A stretch of 64,000 bases of DNA from Streptomyces hyaluromycini (GTDB lineage: Bacteria; Actinomycetota; Actinomycetes; Streptomycetales; Streptomycetaceae), in contig NZ_BCFL01000018.1 of assembly GCF_002217755.1 (NCBI RefSeq), positions 868,001 through 932,000 of the forward strand, read 5' to 3'. Made by a program: the position numbers and the translations under genes. This document shows, one piece after another, positions 16,295-24,272 of the stretch. The notes beneath the pieces are model-generated. The model was not told the origin of the DNA, made no database searches, and was given only the letters and a program-made list of their open reading frames with translations. Positions within the stretch are counted from its first letter, which is position 1. Each line of letters opens with the position of its first letter.

Positions 16295-17476
16295 TCAGAT
16301 GCCGGTGTAGTTCTCGGCGAAGAAGTCCTGGTGCGTGCGGGAGGTGCGCAGGCTCTCCAGGCGGGCGTACTGCAGGGCACGCCCGTAGCGGGCCTCGTCG
16401 TCCTCGCCGGCCGGGCCGTGCAGCAGGCCGCTCATCCAGTGCGAGAACTCATGGGCCCGCCAGACGCGGGGCAGGCAGTCGGCGGCGTACCGGGCGAGGC
16501 CCGTTCCATCGCCGTGGGCCAGCGCCCCTTCGAGGGCACGGGCCAGCAACTCGGCCTGGAGTACGGCGAGATTGGCGCCCTTGGCCGCCGAGGGGCTGAT
16601 GAGTCCGGCCGCGTCGCCGGCCAGCCAGAGCCGACCGGTGCCCGGGGACTCCAGGACGTCGGAGCGCAGGTCGACGACCGCCTTCTCCAGGACGGCGCCC
16701 TGGCGCAGCGGCCCGAACTCGTCGGTCCGCAGCCGGATCGCCAGCTCCGTCCAGATCCGGTCCTCGCTCCAGTCGGCGGGATCGGTGCCGCGCGGGCACT
16801 GGAGGTAGTAGCGGGTGACGGCGGCGGTCCGTGCCATGTGGCCGGCGAACCCGCGCTCGTGCAGGGCGTATCCGACCGCCTCCAGGCTGGGCGGGGCGGC
16901 GACCAGCACAGCCAGCCAGGAGACCCCGTGGTCCCGGCGGGCGGTCCGGGTGCCGTGGGCCGTCAGTGCGGCGCGGCCGATCCCCCGGTGCCCGTCGCAG
17001 CCGGCGACGTACCGCCCGGTGACGTCCGCGCCGTCCCCGCCGCCGCGCACCCGCACCCGGCCCCCGGCCGCTTCCCCGGTCACTTCCGCCGCCTCGGCGC
17101 CGAACCGGATCTCCCCGCCGCGCCGCAGGTACTCGGCGATCAGGTCCCGTACGAGCTCCTGCTGGGGGTAGACGGTGTGCGGCTCACCGAGGCCCAATTT
17201 CCCGTAGTCCAGGGTGAATTGGCCGCGGTCGCTGCGGAACAGGCAGGTGGTGTGGGTCTTCCCGCGGGCCAGCAGGCCGGCCGCCAGGCCGTGCTCCGTC
17301 AGTACGCGCACGGAGTGGGCGGCGAGGAATCCGGCCCTGGCCCGGCCCTCCACCGCGGCCCGGTCGCGCCGCTCCAGGATCACGCAGTCGATGCCGCGGT
17401 CCAGCAGCAGGTTCCCCAGGACGAGCCCTGCCGGGCCGGCGCCGACGATCACTACCCCGGCCTGTGCTGTTGCCAT
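16295..17476 (-). CDS. pobA: FAD-dependent 4-hydroxybenzoate 3-monooxygenase-type hydroxylase
   Basis: 393 aa, the normal length for PobA. FAD motifs are complete: 'VIVGAGPAGL' at about 9-18, the 'CDGHRG' DG motif near 160, and 'LAGDAAGLISPSAAKGAN' near 285, where PobA has 'GDAAHIVPPTGAKG'. Early 'CVILERRDR' and 'GRARAGFLAAHSVRVL' match the p-hydroxybenzoate branch. The enzyme would convert 4-hydroxybenzoate to protocatechuate with NAD(P)H and oxygen. The histidine after GDAA is replaced by Gly-Leu, unlike textbook PobA, so another aromatic substrate is possible. It heads a two-gene operon with the O-methyltransferase. Confidence 0.82.
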   Translation of the reverse strand: MATAQAGVVIVGAGPAGLVLGNLLLDRGIDCVILERRDRAAVEGRARAGFLAAHSVRVLTEHGLAAGLLARGKTHTTCLFRSDRGQFTLDYGKLGLGEPHTVYPQQELVRDLIAEYLRRGGEIRFGAEAAEVTGEAAGGRVRVRGGGDGADVTGRYVAGCDGHRGIGRAALTAHGTRTARRDHGVSWLAVLVAAPPSLEAVGYALHERGFAGHMARTAAVTRYYLQCPRGTDPADWSEDRIWTELAIRLRTDEFGPLRQGAVLEKAVVDLRSDVLESPGTGRLWLAGDAAGLISPSAAKGANLAVLQAELLARALEGALAHGDGTGLARYAADCLPRVWRAHEFSHWMSGLLHGPAGEDDEARYGRALQYARLESLRTSRTHQDFFAENYTGI

Positions 17477-17766
17477 GCCCCGCCCCTGAGTTGCCCTTTA
17501 CCCAGAAGGTTTCATATCAGCCACATCCCGCACATAAGCGGAAGAAGCGAACTAATTACCCCTAAAGGGTTGTTGAGGGTGGCGAGAGCTGCCAGGAATC
17601 GGGGGGAAACGGCACGGTGCCCGTCCGCATCGAATGCGAACGGGCACCGGATCGAGCGCCGGGCAGGCCTTGCACCTGCATTTCCCCGCAGGAAGCGGAG
17701 CGTCTTTCCTTGGACCACCAACGCAGCACCAGCCACCGTGAATTGCGGCGACCAGCTCTGTAACGA

Positions 17767-18687
17767 TCATACCGTACGCCGCGCGTCGCCCTGCCCCTCG
17801 TCGAGCTTGCTGACCAGGCCGCGCAGCACCGGCCCGTACTCGGGGTGGGCGAGGGCGAAGGCCATCTGCGCGACGAGGTAGTCGGCGGGATTGCCGGTGT
17901 CGTACCAACGGCCCTGGATGACCTGCCCGTACACGGCCCGGCTGGTGGCGTAGGCGTTGATGGCGTCGGTCAGGTAGACCTCGCCGGTCCGGCGCTCGTA
18001 CCAGCGGCGGGTCTGCTCGCGCAGCTCGTCGATGATGCCGGGGGTGACGACGTAGCCGCCGATGGCCGCGTACGGCGACGGCGCGTCGGCCGGCGCGGGC
18101 TTCTCGACCAGGCCGGTGATGCGCAGCTGGCCGTCGCCGAGGCCCTCCTTGACGATGGGCACGCCGTAGCGCTGGGAGTCGGCGGGGTCCATGGGCAGCA
18201 GGGCCAGCACCGGGCAGCCGGTCTGCTCGTAGGCGCGGATCAGCTGCTGGGCGCGGGGCACCTCGGCGACGAACACGTCGTCGGGCCAGAGCACGAGGAC
18301 GGGCTCGTTGCCGAACGAGCGGGCGGCGTTCAGCACGGGCGTGCCGTTGCCGTACGGGCCGTACTGGTCGAGGTAGGTGATGTGCCCCTTGCGGGCCAGC
18401 TCGGCGACCTCCTCGACGGCGTCCGCGTAGGCCGTCTTCCCGTCGTGGCGCAGTTGCTCGACGAGTGCCGGGTTGGGCCGGAAATGGTCCTGGATCAGGC
18501 TCTTGCCGCCCGAGACGACGATGGTGATGTCGGTGATGCCCGAGTTCACCAGCTCGCGCACGGTGTGCTCGATCACCGGTTTGTCGCCGACCGGGAGCAT
18601 CTCCTTCGGCGTGGCCTTGGTCAGGGGAAGCAGGCGGGAGCCCAGTCCGGCGGCCGGGATCACGGCCCTGCGGATCGTCGGGGACAT
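17767..18687 (-). CDS. galU: UTP-glucose-1-phosphate uridylyltransferase
   Basis: 306 aa, typical for bacterial GalU. The nucleotidyltransferase signature 'GLGSRLLPLTK' occurs at about 15-25, followed by 'PKEMLPVGDKPVIEHTV'. Later motifs 'VLVLWPDDVF' (metal-binding Asp region), 'GLVEKPAPADAPS' and 'YDTGNPADYLVA' are all present. It makes UDP-glucose from UTP and glucose-1-phosphate for cell-envelope glycans and trehalose or glycogen pathways. It is transcribed alone; the pobA gene starts 290 bp downstream on the same strand, too far for an obvious operon. Confidence 0.95.
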   Translation of the reverse strand: MSPTIRRAVIPAAGLGSRLLPLTKATPKEMLPVGDKPVIEHTVRELVNSGITDITIVVSGGKSLIQDHFRPNPALVEQLRHDGKTAYADAVEEVAELARKGHITYLDQYGPYGNGTPVLNAARSFGNEPVLVLWPDDVFVAEVPRAQQLIRAYEQTGCPVLALLPMDPADSQRYGVPIVKEGLGDGQLRITGLVEKPAPADAPSPYAAIGGYVVTPGIIDELREQTRRWYERRTGEVYLTDAINAYATSRAVYGQVIQGRWYDTGNPADYLVAQMAFALAHPEYGPVLRGLVSKLDEGQGDARRTV

Positions 18688-18854
18688 CAGGTCTCTCTCG
18701 GTCGAACGGCACGGGGTACGCGGACGTTACCAACGGACCTTGTGCCGCTCGGGAAACGCCGACCGTCCGGTTCCCTTCGTCCAGACGATTTCCGGGCGAA
18801 GTCGAGATGAAGCGGGACGGACGTTCCGGCCCGCGGACTTCTCCGAGGCCGTCC

Positions 18855-20162
18855 TCAGCGCGGCGGCTCCGTCCGCGGGACGTCGGGGACCGCTCCCCGG
18901 GCGTGCAGTTCGGCGATCTCGGCGGGGCCGAATCCCAGCTCGGCGAGGATCTCGTCGTTGTGCTCGCCGAGGTCCGGCGCGCGTTTCGCCGGCACCTTCG
19001 ACACCCCTCGGAGGTTGACCGGGCTGCCGACGGTCTCCGCCAGCCCGCTGACTCCGGTGAGCGGCACGACGATGCCGTTCTCGCGCAGCTGCGGGTCCCG
19101 CGCGGCCTCTTCCGGCGTCTGGATGAGGCTGTAAATGATGCGTTCGCGGTCCAGCGCGTCCTTCCAGTCCGCGAAGGACCGCGATCGGAACGCGGTGTCG
19201 AGCAGCTCGGCCAGCGCGGCGGAGTGCTCGACCAGGCCCTCCAGGTCGGAGAACCGGGGGTCCTCAAGCAGTTCGGGGTGTCCGACGGCGCGTGCCAGTC
19301 CCTGCCAGCGGGCGGGTGAGGCGACCAGCATGAGCCACTCGCCGTCCGCGGTCCGGTAGGGGTTGTTCAGCGGGTTCGCCGGTGCCTTCCGGTCGTGCAG
19401 CTCGAAGGGGGTGCCGTCGGCGAGGGCGGCGGCCACGAGGGTTCCGGTGGCCCAGACACCCGTGGCGAGCAGTGACGTCCCGACGTCGGCCCCTTGTCCC
19501 GTTCGCTCGCGGCGGTAGAGGGCGGTCGTGATCGCCGCGTAGATGGCGATCGCCGTCGTGTAGTCGCCGCTGCCCCAGACCGGTACGGTCGGCGGGGCGC
19601 CCGCGTCGCGGGTGGCGGCCAGCAGACCGCTCCGTGACCAGTAGGCGGTCAGGTCGAAGCCCGGCTGCCGGGCGTCGGGGCCCGTGTCCCCGAAGCCGGT
19701 GAGGTCGGCGTAGACGACCCGCGGGTTCCAGCCCGAGACCTCCTCGTAGCCGAGGTGCAGCTTCTCGCGCGTGCCGTGCGGGAAGTTGGTGATCACCACG
19801 TCGGCCCACTCGACGAGCCGCTTGAGCACCTCGACGGCCGCCGGTGACTTCAGGTCCAGCACCATGCCCCGCTTGTTGCGGTTGGCGAGGTGCCAGCTGT
19901 AGTTCGCCCGCGCCTGCGGACTGGGCGGCACGGAACTCAGCCGCCGCTGGGGGTCGCCCGTCCCCGGCGGCTCGATCTTGATGACGTCCGCTCCGAAGTC
20001 GGAGAGCATGGTGGCCGCGGCCGGTGCCGCGATGAACGAGGACGCGTCGAGGACCTTCAGGCCGCTGAAGACGGGTTCAGTGGTGCCGGACTCGGTGGTC
20101 ACGGATTCGGTGGTCACGGATTCGGTGGTCACGGATTCGGTGGTCACGGATTCGGTGGTCAT
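18855..20162 (-). CDS. CaiB/BaiF family (class III) CoA-transferase
   Basis: 435 aa. After a repetitive leader of five TTES[VG] units (residues 2-26), the core starts at 'FSGLKVLDASSFIAAPAAATMLSDFGADVIKIEPPGTGD'. 'NRNKRGMVLDLKSP' and 'WGSGDYTTA', with the catalytic Asp, mark the class III CoA-transferase family. It moves CoA between two acids through Asp-linked anhydride intermediates. It starts five bases after the stop of an acyl-CoA dehydrogenase, and the pair resembles glutarate-type degradation (CoA activation followed by oxidative decarboxylation). The leader is a 15-bp tandem repeat and is not part of the normal fold. Confidence 0.87.
   Translation of the reverse strand: MTTESVTTESVTTESVTTESVTTESGTTEPVFSGLKVLDASSFIAAPAAATMLSDFGADVIKIEPPGTGDPQRRLSSVPPSPQARANYSWHLANRNKRGMVLDLKSPAAVEVLKRLVEWADVVITNFPHGTREKLHLGYEEVSGWNPRVVYADLTGFGDTGPDARQPGFDLTAYWSRSGLLAATRDAGAPPTVPVWGSGDYTTAIAIYAAITTALYRRERTGQGADVGTSLLATGVWATGTLVAAALADGTPFELHDRKAPANPLNNPYRTADGEWLMLVASPARWQGLARAVGHPELLEDPRFSDLEGLVEHSAALAELLDTAFRSRSFADWKDALDRERIIYSLIQTPEEAARDPQLRENGIVVPLTGVSGLAETVGSPVNLRGVSKVPAKRAPDLGEHNDEILAELGFGPAEIAELHARGAVPDVPRTEPPR
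20101..20160. repeat. In-frame 15-bp tandem repeat, four perfect copies
   Basis: The 15-mer ACGGATTCGGTGGTC is repeated four times without a mismatch, with a fifth degenerate copy at 20086-20100. On the coding (minus) strand it encodes TTESV repeats at the extreme N-terminus of the CoA-transferase. Copy changes keep the reading frame, so it behaves like a small coding minisatellite. Confidence 0.95.
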
Positions 20163-20167
20163 CGTCG

Positions 20168-21394
20168 TCACTTCACGAAGGCGCTCAGGCCGTCGGTGAC
20201 GGCGCGGCCCACGATCAGGGTCTGGATCTCCCGCGTGCCCTCGTACGAGTAGAGCGCCTCGGCGTCGGCGACGAAGCGGCCGACCTTGTAGTCGAGGATG
20301 ATGCCGTTGCCGGCCAGCAGCTCCCGGGCCCAGCCGACGTTCTCCCGCATCCGCACGGTGCAGTACGCCTTCGCCAGGGCGGAGTGCTCGTCCCGGTAGA
20401 TCCCGGCGTCCTGCAACTGGGCCAGGCGCGTCACCATCCCGCACGAGGCCGTGGCGTTGCCGAGCATCTTCACCAGCAGGTCCTGGACGAGCTGGAAGCC
20501 GCCGATCGGGCGCCCGAACTGCTCACGTTCCTTCGCGTACTGCAGGGCGATCTCGTACGCGCCGAACATCACGCCCACGGCCTGCCACGCCACCCCGCTG
20601 CGCGTCTGGCGCAGGATGCCCGCGGTGTCCTTGAACGAGTTCGCGTTCTGCAGCCGGTTGGCCTCCGGAACGCGGCAGCCGTCGAGCACGATGTCGGCGT
20701 TCTGCACGATCCGCAGCGCCATCTTGTTCTCGATCTTCGTCGCCGTGAACCCGGGGGTGTCCTTCTCCACGACGAAGCCCAGCACGTGGTTGGTCTCGGT
20801 GTCCCGCGCCCAGATCACCACCAGGTCGGCGAAGGTCGCGTTCCCGATCCAGCGCTTGGCCCCGTCGAGGACCCAGCCGTCGCCGTCGCGGCGCGCGGTC
20901 GTCCGCAGGCCGCCGGCCACGTCGGAGCCCCCGTGCGGCTCGGTCAGCCCGAAGGCTCCGATCTTCTCGAAGCGGCTCATCGCCGGCAGCCACCGCCGCT
21001 TCTGCTCCTCGGAGCCGCAGGCGAGGATCGAGCCCATGGCGAGCCCCGTGTGCACGCCGGAGAAGGTCGCCAAGGACGCGTCGGCATGCGCGAATTCCAG
21101 CGCGAGGAATCCCGAGAGGAGATTGCTCGGCTTGGATTCCGCGGAGTCCGGGTCCGCCCAGTCCACCAGCCCGAGCCTGCCGAATCCCTGCACCAGCTGG
21201 AAGGGGAACTCGGCCCGGGCCCAGTAGTCGTCGACGAGGGGAGCGGCCTGCGTGGCGAGGAATTCACGGACGCGCTCGATCTTCTCCCGCTCGCCGTCCG
21301 TCAGCATTTCCTCGAAGGAGTAGAAGTCGGCGGGAAGCAGCCCTTTGCCCAGGTAGGGACCGGACGGCGTCGGCAGAAGCGGGGTGGCACCCAT
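20168..21394 (-). CDS. Acyl-CoA dehydrogenase, glutaryl-CoA dehydrogenase-like
   Basis: 408 aa from the ATG at 21392-21394, preceded by GGAGGAA. 'FGLTEPHGGSDV', 'GAKRWIGNATFADLVVIWAR' and 'FGRPIGGFQLVQ' are standard; the catalytic glutamate lies in 'SYEGTREIQTLIVGRAV' near residue 385, the position used in glutaryl-CoA dehydrogenases. 'TRSGVAWQAVGVMFGAYEIALQYAKEREQFG' also favours that subgroup. The enzyme oxidises a CoA thioester in the cytosol with transfer of electrons to ETF. Downstream, five bases away, is a class III CoA-transferase, the partner seen in glutarate catabolism. The substrate is an inference. Confidence 0.87.
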   Translation of the reverse strand: MGATPLLPTPSGPYLGKGLLPADFYSFEEMLTDGEREKIERVREFLATQAAPLVDDYWARAEFPFQLVQGFGRLGLVDWADPDSAESKPSNLLSGFLALEFAHADASLATFSGVHTGLAMGSILACGSEEQKRRWLPAMSRFEKIGAFGLTEPHGGSDVAGGLRTTARRDGDGWVLDGAKRWIGNATFADLVVIWARDTETNHVLGFVVEKDTPGFTATKIENKMALRIVQNADIVLDGCRVPEANRLQNANSFKDTAGILRQTRSGVAWQAVGVMFGAYEIALQYAKEREQFGRPIGGFQLVQDLLVKMLGNATASCGMVTRLAQLQDAGIYRDEHSALAKAYCTVRMRENVGWARELLAGNGIILDYKVGRFVADAEALYSYEGTREIQTLIVGRAVTDGLSAFVK

Positions 21395-21759
21395 GGGAAT
21401 GTTCCTCCAGCGCTGCGGGACACGGTTGCGGCTTCGAAGTCCCTCGCCACGCGGCACTCTCCGTGCGGTGTCTCGGTTCTCCGGCGCGATTAGACCCGGC
21501 TCCCGCGCCGATTCAAGCGAGCCCTCGCCGTTCAAAGGGTGCCCTCGTCGCGGCGAACTACCCTAATGGCCCCTTCGTGCCCGGTACCGGCGAGGAGTGC
21601 GGTGCGTGCGGGCGCGGCCCATGAGTGACCGCTTCGCCCAGTGTCCGTGATATCGAACAGCGGCCGCCAATTCGACTGTCTCAACTCAAGACTTGACGGG
21701 TGTTCACTTTGCTGAGCTGACAGCTTTCCGACAGCAACCATTCCTACGGTGCCGTGTTC
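21395..21759. other. 365-bp divergent intergenic region
   Basis: It separates the acyl-CoA dehydrogenase operon from the dioxygenase gene. I see a TTGACG at 21693-21698 that could be a -35 for the dioxygenase, with no convincing -10, and AT-rich patches near 21560. No further gene is supported. Confidence 0.5.
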
Positions 21760-22518
21760 ATGACAGACACCTCAGATGGCGCCCGCTCCGTCGGCCGCCG
21801 TACCGTACTCGTCGCCACCGGGACGACCGCCGCTGCCCTGGCCGTAGGTGCAGCGGTCTCGACCGAGGCCCCCGCGGCAGCCGCTGCCCCCGACCTCCAG
21901 CCGGCCGCCGCCGCGGCGGTCTGCACCCTCACGGAGGAGCAGACCGAAGGCCCCTACTACCTCAGCGGTGCGCTGGTCCGCACCAACATCACCGAGGGCA
22001 AGGCGGGCATCACGCTGAACCTCGCGCTCACCGTCGTCAACTCCGCCTGCACCGTCATCCCCAACGCGCTGGTGGAGATCTGGCACTCCGACGCGCTCGG
22101 CGAGTACTCGGGCTACGTCGGCAACAACGGGCACAGCGAGGCCGACGACGGCACCTTCCTGCGCGGCGGTGTGCTCACCAACTCCAGCGGCGTCGCCAAC
22201 ATCACCACGATCTACCCGGGTTGGTACCGGGGCCGCTGCATCCACATCCACGTGAAGGTCCACACGGGCGTCACCCTGACCTCCAACGGCTCCTTCACCG
22301 GCGGTACGACCGTGCACACGGGCCAGCTCTTCATCAACGAGACCATCACCACGGCGGTCGCGAAGGTCTCGCCCTACTCGACCAACACGGTCACCCGCAC
22401 CACCCTCTCCGGGGACTCGATCTACGACGGCGGCGGCGCCTCCTCCGGCCTCATGACCGTCACCGGCTCCACCACCGCCGGCTACACCGGCACACTCACC
22501 CTGGGCGTCTCCAGCTGA
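21760..22518 (+). CDS. Secreted intradiol ring-cleavage dioxygenase
   Basis: About 252 aa with a Tat-like N-terminus ('SVGRRTVLVATGTTAAALAVG') and an Ala-rich linker up to about residue 55, so it should be exported. The catalytic part carries 'TLTEEQTEGPYYL', 'PNALVEIWHSDALGEYSGY', and 'IYPGWYRGRCIHIHVKV'; the tyrosines here and H162/H164 form the expected Tyr2-His2 ferric iron site. Relatives open catechol-type rings between the hydroxyls, and secreted forms in Streptomyces act on lignin-derived aromatics. A GTG six bases upstream is an alternative start; there is no strong ribosome site for either. Confidence 0.88.
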   Translation: MTDTSDGARSVGRRTVLVATGTTAAALAVGAAVSTEAPAAAAAPDLQPAAAAAVCTLTEEQTEGPYYLSGALVRTNITEGKAGITLNLALTVVNSACTVIPNALVEIWHSDALGEYSGYVGNNGHSEADDGTFLRGGVLTNSSGVANITTIYPGWYRGRCIHIHVKVHTGVTLTSNGSFTGGTTVHTGQLFINETITTAVAKVSPYSTNTVTRTTLSGDSIYDGGGASSGLMTVTGSTTAGYTGTLTLGVSS

Positions 22519-22523
22519 CACCC

Positions 22524-22556
22524 CCGGGCCCCGGGGGCGCGTCTCCCGGGGCCCGG
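22524..22556. terminator. Strong bidirectional hairpin
   Basis: CCGGGCCCCGGG (22524-22535) and CCCGGGGCCCGG (22545-22556) form a perfect 12-bp stem with a 9-nt loop between the convergent dioxygenase and ATPase genes, six bases after the dioxygenase stop. Confidence 0.7.
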
Positions 22557-22557
22557 C

Positions 22558-23022
22558 TCAGGGTCTGCGACGCAGTGGCAGGTCCACCTCGGCCCGTACG
22601 GTCTTGCCCGGTGCGCCGTCGCAGTCCCGCTCCAGCACCTCCCACCGATCGGCCAGCGCGGCCACGAGCACGAGCCCGCGCCCACCGGCGTCCAGCGGCC
22701 CAGACGGCCGTACGCCCCGGGGGCCGGGCGGCCGCCGTTCGGCCCGGGTGTCGGTGACCTCGACCCGCACACTCCCCGTCACCAGCGAGAGCCGCAGCTC
22801 GAAGTCCCGTCCCGGCACACGCCCGTGCGTCACGGCGTTGGCCGCCAGCTCCGCGACGATCACCTCGACCCTGTCGATCACTTCCGCCGACGCGAACCGG
22901 CCACCCCACGCGTGGAGTTGGGCGACGGCGAGATGCCTCGCGAGCCGGGCGCCCCGCGGGGTGCCACTGAGCCGCTGGGCGAGTGTTCGACTGACGGTGA
23001 CGGTGGTGGGGGGTGCGTCCAT
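22558..23022 (-). CDS. ATP-binding protein (anti-sigma factor/HATPase type)
   Basis: 154 aa, a stand-alone GHKL ATPase domain of the RsbW/SpoIIAB-like kind. The N-box is 'VIVAELAANAVTHGR' and the G1 region is 'GRGLVLVAALADRW'. Proteins of this type are very common in Streptomyces beside XRE-DUF5753/DUF397 pairs, as here, where the divergent regulator starts 130 bp away. It may bind a sigma factor or anti-anti-sigma partner, but partner identity is not visible. Start at ATG 23020-23022; the region upstream is shared with the XRE promoter. Confidence 0.85.
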   Translation of the reverse strand: MDAPPTTVTVSRTLAQRLSGTPRGARLARHLAVAQLHAWGGRFASAEVIDRVEVIVAELAANAVTHGRVPGRDFELRLSLVTGSVRVEVTDTRAERRPPGPRGVRPSGPLDAGGRGLVLVAALADRWEVLERDCDGAPGKTVRAEVDLPLRRRP

Positions 23023-23151
23023 GCCCCCAATCTGGCCCCTGGAAGCGGCAGTTCTCCAGGTGAGAGCCGCGTACGCCGACCCCGCGTACGCGGTGACGGA
23101 CTGGACCGTACCGGTGACTCGCCGTCACCATGGGGGCGGGAGGTGGCCTAG

Positions 23152-23973
23152 GTGGGCGATGGAGCGGAGCCGGAGTCGTCGGACAGTCTGCGGACCTTCG
23201 GGGCGGTGGTCCAGGCCTTGCGCGAGCATGCGGGGCTGAGCAGGGAGGAGTTCGGGGAACGGGTGCGGTTCTCCAAACACACGGTGGCGTCTGTGGAGTT
23301 GGGCCGCCGCATGCCGGACGAGTCCTTCGTGGAGGCGGCGGAGGAGGCCCTCGGCAACACGGGTGCCTTGCGGCGGGCGGCGGGGCATGTGGCTCGGCAG
23401 CCGGGGCTGGCGGCCTGGTTCCGGCGGTGGGCGAGGATGGAGGCGACGGCGATCACGTTGTACACGTACGAGAGCCGAATGCTGCCGGGGTTGCTCCAGA
23501 CGAAAGCCTACGCGGACGCACTGTCCGCAGCTCAGCTTCCGCCCCTGGACGACGCGGAGATCGAGGAGCGGTGGGCTGCGCGAGCGGAACGTCAGAAGCT
23601 GCTACGGGAACGGGCGAACACCGCCTTCAGCTTCATCCTCGAAGAGCACCTGTTCCTCCGACGCACAGGGGGCCCTGAAGTCACGCGGAAGCTCATCGAC
23701 CACGTCCTGGAGGTCTCCGAACTCCGGAACGTCGAGATCCAGGTCATGCCTCTCGTCCAGGAGTCACACTCGGGCCTACAAGGTCCGATCTGCCTGCTGG
23801 AAACCCCCGAGAACAGGTGGTACGCCTACAACGAGGGCCAGGAAGGCGGGCAGTTGATCTCCGACCCGAAAGTGGTCAGCGTTCTCCAGAGGCGGTATGC
23901 CAGGATGCGTTCGCAGGCTCTCACCATCCAGGACTCCGTGAGCCTGTTGCGACGGATGCGAGGGGACCTATGA
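23152..23973 (+). CDS. XRE-family regulator with DUF5753 (Scr1-type)
   Basis: 273 aa, GTG start with GGGAGG nearby. The helix-turn-helix lies at residues about 15-70 ('LREHAGLSREEFGERVRFSKHTVASVELGRRMP'). The remainder is the DUF5753 ligand-like domain: 'YTYESRMLPGLLQTKAYADAL', 'EEHLFLRRTGGPEV', 'VQVMPL'-like 'IQVMPLVQESHSGLQGP'. Such regulators work with a downstream DUF397 protein that blocks their activity. The DUF397 gene overlaps its stop by 4 bp, a classic toxin/antitoxin-like or bistable regulatory arrangement in streptomycetes. Targets are unknown. Confidence 0.92.
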   Translation: MGDGAEPESSDSLRTFGAVVQALREHAGLSREEFGERVRFSKHTVASVELGRRMPDESFVEAAEEALGNTGALRRAAGHVARQPGLAAWFRRWARMEATAITLYTYESRMLPGLLQTKAYADALSAAQLPPLDDAEIEERWAARAERQKLLRERANTAFSFILEEHLFLRRTGGPEVTRKLIDHVLEVSELRNVEIQVMPLVQESHSGLQGPICLLETPENRWYAYNEGQEGGQLISDPKVVSVLQRRYARMRSQALTIQDSVSLLRRMRGDL

Positions 23974-24272
23974 GTACGTCCGACCTGGCCTGGTTCAAGA
24001 GCAGCTACAGCAGCGCTTCCGGCGACAACTGCATCGAAGTCGCCTTGGCCTGGCACAAGTCGAGCTACAGCAGCGGCAGTTCCGGCGACTGCGTCGAAGT
24101 GTCCCTCTCCTGGCGCAAGTCCGTCTACAGCATCGGCGGTTCCGGCGACTGCGTCGACGTCGGCACCCGCCCCGCCACCATCCACGTCCGCGACTCGAAG
24201 CACCGGCAGGGCCCCCAACTGGCCCTCTCCCCCGCCGCCTGGGCCGACTTCCTCGGGTTCGCCGGAAAGTGA
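23970..24272 (+). CDS. DUF397 protein with three tandem DUF397 motifs (Scr2-type)
   Basis: 100 aa. The DUF397 motif W-x-K-S-S-Y-S-x-G-x-N/D-C-x-E/D-V appears three times in a row (about residues 8-25, 28-47 and 49-66), followed by the usual single C-terminal part 'IHVRDSKHRQGPQLALSPAAWADFLGF'. Normal family members carry one or two motifs, so this is an internal triplication. DUF397 proteins antagonise their XRE-DUF5753 partner, encoded directly upstream with an ATGA overlap. The start is fixed by that overlap. Confidence 0.9.
   Translation: MSTSDLAWFKSSYSSASGDNCIEVALAWHKSSYSSGSSGDCVEVSLSWRKSVYSIGGSGDCVDVGTRPATIHVRDSKHRQGPQLALSPAAWADFLGFAGK

Noticed and set aside
17512..17736. 74-codon minus-strand frame between pobA and galU
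   Set aside because: No ribosome site and no recognisable sequence; hydrophobic end looks accidental.
20101..20160. CRISPR-like array
   Set aside because: Units are contiguous 15-mers without spacers and lie inside a coding sequence.
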